Assembly (NCBI GenBank): GCA_031278315.1
Contig: JAITKS010000442.1
Location: 1 to 5,038 of the forward strand
DNA length: 5,038 bases
Source: Planctomycetaceae bacterium
GTDB taxonomy: Bacteria; Planctomycetota; Planctomycetia; Pirellulales; Thermoguttaceae
Reading direction: 5' to 3'
Numbering within the stretch: the first letter of the stretch is position 1; the number at the start of each line of letters is the position of its first letter. The notes beneath the pieces are model-generated. The model was not told the origin of the DNA, made no database searches, and was given only the letters and a program-made list of their open reading frames with translations. Positions 1-5,038 of the stretch are shown here, one piece after another. A program made the position numbers and the translations under genes.

Positions 1-112
1 TGGTGTGTTATATTTTTTCCGTAGGGCGTTGCCATACGCTAATGCGGATTGCCCCCTTTCAGGGCGAGTTTAGTTTAAAACGAATACCGAAATTTAAAGT
101 ATGAAAAGTATA
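1..112 (+). repeat. REP-like hairpin repeat, left copy (inverted partner at 4713-4822)
   Basis: This segment matches the reverse complement of 4713-4822 with 8 mismatches and one 2-base gap over 112 columns. It contains the hairpin CGTAGGGC-GTT-GCCATACG at 20-38 with one mismatched pair (G24/A34). A 12-base spacer, CTAATGCGGATT, follows. Next comes a second stem, CCCT-TTC-AGGG at 54-64, and then a 47-base AT-rich tail ending in AAAAGTATA. The similarity reaches the first base of the window, so the copy may continue leftward. The right copies carry a further hairpin on that side, which would fall outside the window here. The structure resembles repetitive extragenic palindromes, but no associated transposase (RAYT) gene is visible. 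Confidence 0.85.
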
Positions 113-232
113 AAAAACAAAATCAAACAACCAATACAAAAGAAGATTAAAAAACTTCTAAAATATTACAACAATTAAACCAATTACCAATTAACCACAA
201 CAACCAATTTTAACCCTTAATTAAAAATTTAC

Positions 233-261
233 ATGACAAATTTGATGATATTGTTTGTAAC
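233..261 (+). promoter_or_regulatory. Weak candidate sigma70-type promoter for the operon
   Basis: ATGACA at 233-238 matches five of six bases of TTGACA. It is followed after 17 bases by TGTAAC at 256-261, which matches four of six bases of TATAAT. The implied start of transcription, near 268, would give a leader of about 54 bases. The -10 box overlaps the dyad at 257-267, as a repressor site might. Matches of this quality are expected by chance in AT-rich DNA, and in some phyla the promoter consensus differs, so this is only the best candidate seen. Confidence 0.2.
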
Positions 262-267
262 GGTTAC
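257..267. promoter_or_regulatory. Perfect 11-bp dyad GTAACGGTTAC
   Basis: GTAAC (257-261) and GTTAC (263-267) are exact inverted repeats around a single base. The dyad lies 55 bases upstream of the methyltransferase start and overlaps the candidate -10 element. A short operator for a transcriptional regulator is possible, since some restriction-modification systems control their own expression. However, no controller (C-protein) gene is present in the window, and an 11-bp palindrome can arise by chance. Confidence 0.25.
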
Positions 268-309
268 TGTTCTGTTGAGGTTGTCTATTCACTAAACATT
301 AATAAAAGC

Positions 310-315
310 AAGGAA
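310..315 (+). promoter_or_regulatory. Shine-Dalgarno-like site for the methyltransferase
   Basis: AAGGAA lies six bases upstream of the ATG at 322, a normal position for pairing with the 16S rRNA 3' end. It supports that start codon. The second gene has no such site. Confidence 0.6.
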
Positions 316-321
316 ATTATT

Positions 322-1863
322 ATGCCAATATTGAGTTGGTTGTCACGGGAAAACGACTTGAAATGTGCAAATCAGACACAATATCGTCTTCTCGAAGAAC
401 AACCGAAGTTAAGTTACGGGGATAAAAACACCGGAAATATGCTGATTCAAGGCGATAATCTGGAAGCATTAAAAGCTCTACTACCGTTTTACGCTGGACA
501 AGTTAAGTGTATTTATATCGATCCGCCATATAATACCGGTTCCGCTTTTGAACATTACGACGATAATCTCGAACACTCTACATGGCTCTCGATAATGTAT
601 CCGCGACTTGAATTGTTACGTGAATTACTAACAGAAGACGGAAGTATCTGGATTAGTATTGACGACGACGAAGGACATTATCTCAAAGTTATTTGCGACG
701 AAGTTTTCGGAAGAAAAAATTTTATCACAACGGTCTCTTGGCATCGAAATTATGCTTCTGCCAATGATGCTAAAACTTTTGCAAAAGTTGTAGATTATGT
801 TTTCGTGTATCAGAAAAGCAAATTTTTCAAACGAAATCTGTTGCCACGTACTGACAAACAAAATGTACTTTATAAATATGATAGCCATGATGGTAAAGGA
901 CTTTGGCGCAGCGATAATTTATCTGTAAAAACATATTCGGCTAATTATGATTATCCTATTGTCAATCCTAATACAAGAATATCATTCAATCCCCCTAAAG
1001 GACGTTGCTGGATGACCAATTCCGAAACCGTCCATAAATGGATCAAAGAAGGTAGAATATTTTTTGGACAAAATGGTAACGGTGCTCCCCAGCTAAAACG
1101 ATATTTGAAAGAGGTACAAGAGGGTATAGTTCCAATAACATATTGGTCATATGATGAAGTTGGTCATAATGATGAATCACGCAAAGAATTAAAAACTCTA
1201 TTTCCTGAAGCAACCACAACATTATTTTCTACTCCAAAACCAGAACGTCTTATACACCGTATTTTAACGCTTGCATCCAGCCGTGATGATTTGGTACTTG
1301 ATAGTTTTCTTGGTTCTGGAACAACCGCGGCAGTTGCGTTAAAAATGGGGCGGCGTTTTATTGGGATTGAAATGGGCGAACACGCGCAAACGCATTGTGC
1401 TGTTCGTTTACAAAAAGTCATTGACGGTGAACAAGGCGGTATATCCGAATCGGTTAATTGGAAGGGAGGCGGCGGTTTTCGTTTTTTTCAATTGGGCGAA
1501 CCTGTTTTTGATAGTGAAGGTCGTATCAATGAAAAAATTAAATTCTGTCAACTTGCCGCGCATATCTGGTTTTACGAAACCAAAACGCCGTTCAACAAAC
1601 CGAAGAAAAAAACATCGCCGTTTTTGGGTGTGCATAACGGTACGGCTTACGCACTCCTTTACAATGGAATTTTACACGACCGCCGCATTAACGGCGGAAA
1701 CGTGTTGACGACGCCGATATTGGACATTATTATTAACGATGCAAGTAGTGCCGAATACGATTTGCTTGTTGTTTATGGAGAATATTCCCGTATCGGTGAA
1801 AAACGTCTCAAAGCCGACAAAATTGTATTCAAACAAATTCCCTACGATCTAAAATTAAAATAA
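322..1863 (+). CDS. mod: Type III-like (Mod) site-specific adenine DNA methyltransferase
   Basis: This 513-residue protein is predicted to transfer a methyl group from S-adenosylmethionine to the N6 of adenine in a specific site. It would protect host DNA and give site recognition to the partner nuclease. The order of motifs is that of beta-class enzymes. The block leading to the catalytic motif starts at N39-MLIQGDNLEALKALLP. Motif IV, DPPYNTG, is at 67-73, and DPPY indicates N6-adenine. Motif X, KPERLIHRIL, is at 306-315. The SAM-binding motif I, LDSFLGSGTTAA, is at about 326-337. The stretch between about residues 140 and 300 is the likely target-recognition region. The C-terminal part, from GGGGFRFFQLGEP (383-395) to the end, matches what I remember of the roughly 510-530-residue members encoded beside DEAD/DEAH helicases. 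The protein therefore looks full length, although it is shorter than EcoP15I Mod (about 640 residues). The start at 322 is supported by AAGGAA six bases upstream and by the family-like N-terminus (ILSWLSRE..., YRLLEE). The gene is co-oriented with the nuclease gene and lies 33 bases before it. Enzyme class is confident; the recognised sequence cannot be read. Confidence 0.93.
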   Translation: MPILSWLSRENDLKCANQTQYRLLEEQPKLSYGDKNTGNMLIQGDNLEALKALLPFYAGQVKCIYIDPPYNTGSAFEHYDDNLEHSTWLSIMYPRLELLRELLTEDGSIWISIDDDEGHYLKVICDEVFGRKNFITTVSWHRNYASANDAKTFAKVVDYVFVYQKSKFFKRNLLPRTDKQNVLYKYDSHDGKGLWRSDNLSVKTYSANYDYPIVNPNTRISFNPPKGRCWMTNSETVHKWIKEGRIFFGQNGNGAPQLKRYLKEVQEGIVPITYWSYDEVGHNDESRKELKTLFPEATTTLFSTPKPERLIHRILTLASSRDDLVLDSFLGSGTTAAVALKMGRRFIGIEMGEHAQTHCAVRLQKVIDGEQGGISESVNWKGGGGFRFFQLGEPVFDSEGRINEKIKFCQLAAHIWFYETKTPFNKPKKKTSPFLGVHNGTAYALLYNGILHDRRINGGNVLTTPILDIIINDASSAEYDLLVVYGEYSRIGEKRLKADKIVFKQIPYDLKLK

Positions 1864-1896
1864 CAAAAATTCTTAAAATCTTTCATTTAAATTTTC

Positions 1897-4494
1897 ATGC
1901 AACTAAAAACATATCAAAAGAACACCTTGAATGTTCTCATGGAATTTTTTAAAAGCAGCCGTTTTATTGGAGCAGTAGAAGCATTCGAAAAAATTACATG
2001 CGAACCGGAAATTTCGTTTCGTCTCGGCAATTTAAAAAGCAATTATGTTGTTTGGGAAACCATCCCGAATACGCCCCGCGTTTGTCTGAAAATTCCAACC
2101 GGCGGCGGTAAAACAATTCTTGCTGCACATTCAATAAAAATCGTTTCAGATATTTGGTTGAATCGTGAATTTTCCGTCGTACTTTGGTTTACGCCTTCCG
2201 ATACTATTCGCCGTCAAACCGCCGAAGCATTGAAAAATCCGAGACACCCGTATCGTGAAACTCTTGACGAACAATTTCAAGGACAAATTCGCATTTTTGA
2301 TATTGATGAAAAATTCAATATTCGTCCGGCAGATATAACTAATAATACCTGCATTATTGTTTCAACAATTCAAGCGTTTCGTCAATCAAAGACCGATAAA
2401 TATAACGTTTATAAACATAACGAAAATCTTGAACCGCACTTTTCACATATTACACCAAATGAAAAAATGGATTTTGACAAAAATGGAAAACTTAAATATT
2501 CTTTTGCCAATCTATTATTTTATCATCGTCCGATAGTTATTGTCGATGAAGCGCATAATGTCATATCCGGTTTGTCACAGGAAATGCAAAGCCGTATCAA
2601 TTCTTCGGCGATCATTGAGTGGACAGCCACGCCTCAACCTAAAAACAATACACTCTACAATGTTCACGCAACAGAATTGAAAGAAGAAGAAATGATTAAA
2701 CTTCCAATCGAACTTCGGGAACATATCGGCTGGGAACCGGCAGTGGATGAAGCAATCGTTAAACGTAACGAACTTGAAAAAACCGCCGAACAAGAAGAAG
2801 ATTATATTCGTCCCATTTTGTTGTTTCAGGCACAGGATAAAAACGGCGAAGTCAATATTGATGTGTTGAAAAATTATCTTTTAGAAATCGCAAATATCCC
2901 CGAAAATGAAATCGCTATCGCCACTGGAGAACAAAAAGAATTAGACGGAATTGATGTATTCTCCCATACTTGTCCAATCAAATACATCATTACTGTTGAA
3001 GCATTGAAAGAAGGATGGGATTGTTCTTTTGCTTACGTTTTATGTTCGCTTGCAAACGTAAAAAGTAACACAGCAGTCGAACAACTTTTAGGACGCATCA
3101 TGCGAATGCCTTACGCAAAGTTACGAAAAACTGTTTCATTGAACAAAGCATATTCTTATGTTTTATCGTCCCGATTCGGAGAATCCGCCGAAATATTAGT
3201 GAAAAAACTAATACAAAAAGGTTTTGATAACGATGAAGCAGAATCGGTAATTGAAACAGTTACGCCGCCAAAAGAATTGTTTGAACAACTTGATATTCAG
3301 AAAGTCCGACTCTCAATTCCATTAATCCAACTTGAACTCCCACAAAGTATTAAACTTGACCCGAATGATCCAACAATCATCGAATTTACACCATCAACAA
3401 CTGAATTTGACGTCGAAAAAATTTGTAAAAATGTTACAGAACAAGCAGAAGTGTTCGAAATTAAAAGAGCATATTTTTGTTACCAAAAACGTGAAGAAAT
3501 TCCATCGCCCGCAAAACAAGGTGCAAACTTTAGCGTTCCGTGTTTTATGATGGAATTTCAAGGAAACTTTGTCTTTGCCGATCCTGAAACAATTTTCGAG
3601 ACTTATGATTGGGACATTGCCAAAGTCGCTTCACCGCATCTTGAACCCGATGAGTTTAATATCGAACCTCAAGGAAACGGCTTTGTCATTGATATTGACG
3701 AACAACGTTTGCGCTATTCTGTCTCCGGCAAAGAACAAATTTTAATGCCTCTTGTTGACGTAGAAAATTGGACGGTCAATCATCTTGTTTTCTGGCTTGA
3801 TCGAAAATTGAAACAAGAAGATATTCCTCAAATAAATATGCTGAATTGGTTGCGTCAAATAGTAGAATATCTGAACCAAAAACGGAAAATCAATTTGGCA
3901 AATTTGATGATTGCCAAATACGTTTTGGCAGATAAAATCAAAAACAAAATTGATCTTGCCCGAATTGCCGCAAAAGAAAAAGCGTTTCAGAAAATATTTT
4001 TTGATCCAAAAGGATGTGTTAAACTCGATTTTAACAACGTTGTTGATTTTCGTGAGGGAATGTACGATGGAGTATTGTTTCAACAAAGTAAATATAAATT
4101 TACCAAACACTTTTTGGGATACGCAAAAGTGCCGCAAATCGATGGCGGTGAAAACGGTGAAGAATTTAAATGTGCCAAAGCAATAGACTGTCTGCCGGAA
4201 GTAAAATATTGGTTACGTAACGTGTCTCAACATAAAAATTCTTTTTGGCTGCCAACGTCAACAGATAAATTTTATCCCGATTTTGTTGTCAAACTCGAAG
4301 ATGAAAGAATTTTAATTGTAGAATACAAGGGATCGCATCTCGTCAATAATGACGATACAAGAGAAAAAAATATGATCGGCGAATTTTGGGAGAAACAATC
4401 AAACTGTAAAGGATTGTTCCTGATCGCTGAATATTCAAAAAAAGGCATGAATATAACGGAACAGATTAAGAAAAAAATTGTAACTATTCAATAG
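1897..4494 (+). CDS. res: Type III-like (Res) DEAH-box helicase with PD-ExK nuclease
   Basis: This 865-residue protein is predicted to hydrolyse ATP to move or switch on DNA and to cut unmethylated targets together with the neighbouring methyltransferase. Superfamily 2 helicase motifs are all visible. The Walker A motif, PTGGGKT, is at 67-73. Motif Ia lies around FTPSDTIRRQT (98-108), motif II VDEAH at 216-220 and motif III TATP at 243-246. Motif IV lies around RPILLFQ (305-311), motif V ALKEGWDC at 369-376 and motif VI QLLGRIMRMP at 396-405. The C-terminal nuclease is seen as E768, then PDF at 794-796 and EYKG at 809-812, which together give the PD...ExK metal-binding set. Residues of about 480 to 760 are an unassigned linker, probably for contact with Mod. 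The size fits the roughly 870-residue members of this family and is a little under EcoP15I Res (about 970). The start follows the methyltransferase stop by 33 bases with no purine-rich ribosome site (the sequence before ATG is AAATTTTC). The N-terminus QLKTYQKNTLNVL nevertheless looks like a family start. The gene is probably cotranscribed with the methyltransferase. No truncation or frameshift was seen. Confidence 0.93.
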   Translation: MQLKTYQKNTLNVLMEFFKSSRFIGAVEAFEKITCEPEISFRLGNLKSNYVVWETIPNTPRVCLKIPTGGGKTILAAHSIKIVSDIWLNREFSVVLWFTPSDTIRRQTAEALKNPRHPYRETLDEQFQGQIRIFDIDEKFNIRPADITNNTCIIVSTIQAFRQSKTDKYNVYKHNENLEPHFSHITPNEKMDFDKNGKLKYSFANLLFYHRPIVIVDEAHNVISGLSQEMQSRINSSAIIEWTATPQPKNNTLYNVHATELKEEEMIKLPIELREHIGWEPAVDEAIVKRNELEKTAEQEEDYIRPILLFQAQDKNGEVNIDVLKNYLLEIANIPENEIAIATGEQKELDGIDVFSHTCPIKYIITVEALKEGWDCSFAYVLCSLANVKSNTAVEQLLGRIMRMPYAKLRKTVSLNKAYSYVLSSRFGESAEILVKKLIQKGFDNDEAESVIETVTPPKELFEQLDIQKVRLSIPLIQLELPQSIKLDPNDPTIIEFTPSTTEFDVEKICKNVTEQAEVFEIKRAYFCYQKREEIPSPAKQGANFSVPCFMMEFQGNFVFADPETIFETYDWDIAKVASPHLEPDEFNIEPQGNGFVIDIDEQRLRYSVSGKEQILMPLVDVENWTVNHLVFWLDRKLKQEDIPQINMLNWLRQIVEYLNQKRKINLANLMIAKYVLADKIKNKIDLARIAAKEKAFQKIFFDPKGCVKLDFNNVVDFREGMYDGVLFQQSKYKFTKHFLGYAKVPQIDGGENGEEFKCAKAIDCLPEVKYWLRNVSQHKNSFWLPTSTDKFYPDFVVKLEDERILIVEYKGSHLVNNDDTREKNMIGEFWEKQSNCKGLFLIAEYSKKGMNITEQIKKKIVTIQ

Positions 4495-4607
4495 AAAATT
4501 TTCATGTTGCTATAGTTTCAATTGAAAATTCAAATGATATTAAGTTTACTCAAAATATTGTTGATGAATTGAAAAAATTTTTAAGAAAATTTAATAATGG
4601 AAAATGA
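4470..4607 (+). pseudogene. Possible 3' remnant of an unknown gene (open frame without start)
   Basis: In the frame that includes 4503-4505, codons stay open from just after a TAA at 4467-4469 to a TGA at 4605-4607. This gives about 45 residues. The stretch FHVAIVSIENSNDIKFTQ... continuing to ELKKFLRKFNNGK looks protein-like: a hydrophobic strand followed by an amphipathic lysine-rich helix. There is no ATG, GTG or early TTG in frame, and the 5' part overlaps the last codons of the nuclease gene in another frame. It could be the tail of a gene truncated when the operon arrived, or a chance open frame in AT-rich DNA. I do not recognise a family. Confidence 0.2.
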
Positions 4608-4712
4608 ATAAAATATTTTCCGACAAAGCATGAAACGATTACTTTTTTAGCAAGCACTCTACAAAAATGCTGAAACGAATTAACATGCGGTGCTTTTAAA
4701 AGATATAGAAAA
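4608..4712. other. Short AT-rich spacer before the right repeat; nothing firm
   Basis: Only very short start-to-stop frames occur here (at most about 10 codons). AAGCAC at 4652-4657 could pair with GTGCTT at 4690-4695 across a 32-base loop, followed by four T residues. That is too weak to call a terminator. No other structure is evident. Confidence 0.4.
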
Positions 4713-4836
4713 TATACTTTTCACACTTTAAATTTCGATTTTCGTTTTAAACTAAACTCGCCCTGAAAGGGCAATCAGCATTAGCGTAGGGCAACGCCCT
4801 ACGTAACAAATATAAAACACCAAAACCCTGTAAGGG
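4713..4836 (-). repeat. REP-like three-hairpin repeat, right copy (inverted to the left copy)
   Basis: Read on the minus strand, 4822-4713 matches window bases 1-112 (102 of 110 aligned positions identical, plus a 2-base gap). On the minus strand the order is as follows. Hairpin A is a 4-bp stem (+ strand CCCT-GTA-AGGG, 4826-4836). A 21-base AT-rich spacer comes next. Hairpin B is a perfect 8-bp stem (+ strand CGTAGGGC-AAC-GCCCTACG, 4785-4803). A 12-base spacer follows. Hairpin C is a 5-bp stem (+ strand GCCCT-GAA-AGGGC, 4760-4772). An AT-rich tail ends the unit at 4713. The copy is non-coding. Its hairpins lack a T-run on the + strand, so a classic terminator role for the operon is not supported. 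Confidence 0.88.
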
Positions 4837-4890
4837 CGACAGCAATAGTGTTATTTGGGTTTTGAAAATGATTATCATCGTTAGGCTTTC

Positions 4891-4971
4891 GCCCTTTCAG
4901 GGCTTTATTTTCAAGAGGAAAACCATACGTAGGGCGTTGCCCTACGCTAATGCTGGTTGCCCCGTTGGGGC
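4891..4971 (+). repeat. REP-like three-hairpin repeat, third copy, direct orientation
   Basis: The same A-B-C order appears on the + strand. Hairpin A is GCCC-TTTCA-GGGC at 4891-4903, followed by a 24-base AT-rich spacer. Hairpin B is the perfect CGTAGGGC-GTT-GCCCTACG at 4928-4946, followed by the spacer CTAATGCTGGTT. Hairpin C is GCCCC-GTT-GGGGC at 4959-4971. The B-plus-spacer core differs from the right copy at one of 31 bases. The tail after hairpin C is only loosely like that of the other two copies. It lies head-to-head with the copy at 4713-4836, separated by 54 bases, so the two together form a large imperfect inverted repeat. Confidence 0.85.
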
Positions 4972-5038
4972 GAAATGTTACGAAATATTTTAACCGAAAT
5001 AAAGGAATAAACGGTAACATATTTCAACAAAAAATAAA
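4972..5038. other. AT-rich window end with a weak inverted repeat
   Basis: TGTTAC at 4976-4981 can pair with GTAACA at 5014-5019, and the flanking GAAA and TTTC could extend the stem past a two-base bulge. The loop is 32 bases. No gene is seen on either strand. The segment may be the diverged tail of the third repeat copy. Confidence 0.3.

Larger units (their letters stand above)
113..321 (+). other. Gene-free, G-poor leader upstream of the methyltransferase
   Basis: No coding region is supported here. The + strand is extremely poor in G: between 109 and 234 I count only two G bases (142 and 145). Within it the heptamer ACCAATT occurs at 179-185, 186-192 (in tandem) and 203-209, and a shortened ACCAAT occurs at 130-135. 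AACC tetramers recur roughly every 8 to 10 bases between 178 and 215. From 241 the composition changes to T/G-rich and leads into the putative promoter, the dyad and the ribosome binding site of the gene at 322. The region could be a regulatory leader or an operator cluster; nothing proves either. Confidence 0.5.

Noticed and set aside
241..257. Bacteroidota-type promoter (TTTG ... TAnnTTTG) around TTTG 241 and TATTGTTTG 249
   Set aside because: The TA-to-TTTG spacing is three bases where two are expected, and the upstream TTTG is too close.
1482..1612. T7 at 1482-1488 and A7 at 1606-1612 inside the methyltransferase gene as phase-variation tracts
   Set aside because: Phase-variable mod genes usually carry longer homopolymers or tandem tetra- or pentanucleotide repeats. 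Runs of seven are common in AT-rich DNA, and the frame is intact.
1889..4506. Shared AAATTTTCATG at 1889-1899 (nuclease start) and 4496-4506 (after its stop), as a possible duplicated start region
   Set aside because: The match is only 11 AT-rich bases, the flanks do not align, and the second ATG opens a frame of three codons.
4652..4697. Stem AAGCAC/GTGCTT followed by TTTT as a terminator
   Set aside because: A 6-bp stem with a 32-base loop and a short T-run is not convincing.
4868..4878. ATGATTATCAT palindrome as a Fur-type operator
   Set aside because: It covers only part of a Fur box, lies between repeat copies, and has no gene downstream in the window.
4760..4971. Hairpin array as a CRISPR
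   Set aside because: The units are inverted relative to each other, each is internally palindromic, and there are no regularly spaced unique spacers or cas genes.
4799..5020. 73-codon open frame on the minus strand
   Set aside because: It runs through the hairpins of the repeat copies, so its sequence comes from palindromic non-coding DNA. It has no family-like features.

Overview
The window holds one complete two-gene DNA modification/restriction operon, set between copies of a hairpin-forming repeat. The organism looks like a low-GC bacterium, with about 36 to 44% G+C in the 420-base blocks counted by hand. Neither the standard-code genes nor the codon choice fixes a phylum. Repeats built on CGTAGGGC-GTT-GCCCTACG plus GCCC..GGGC hairpins are, from memory, common between genes in several AT-rich uncultured or gut-type lineages. 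A Bacteroidota- or Planctomycetota-like source is therefore a guess and not a conclusion.

Layout: 1-112 is a repeat copy cut by the window edge. 113-321 is a G-poor leader with short ACCAATT repeats, a weak promoter candidate, an 11-bp dyad and a Shine-Dalgarno-like AAGGAA. 322-1863 encodes a beta-class N6-adenine methyltransferase (Mod-like). After 33 bases, 1897-4494 encodes its partner, a DEAH-box helicase with a C-terminal PD-ExK nuclease (Res-like). 4495-4712 carries no convincing gene, only a possible open-frame remnant. 4713-4836 is a second repeat copy in inverted orientation, and 4891-4971 is a third copy in direct orientation.

The two proteins are expected to work as a Type III-like restriction-modification pair. 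The methyltransferase would recognise and methylate an adenine in a short asymmetric site. The helicase/nuclease would join it, translocate or switch along DNA using ATP, and cut unmodified foreign DNA. All the catalytic motifs that can be checked by eye are intact in both genes, so the system looks functional.

The most notable non-coding observation is that the operon lies between two inverted copies of a roughly 110-base repeat (93% identical at aligned positions). This could mark a mobile or invertible unit, or simply reflect a repeat family that is abundant between genes in this genome. The enzyme family itself is known. I do not see a wholly new system here.
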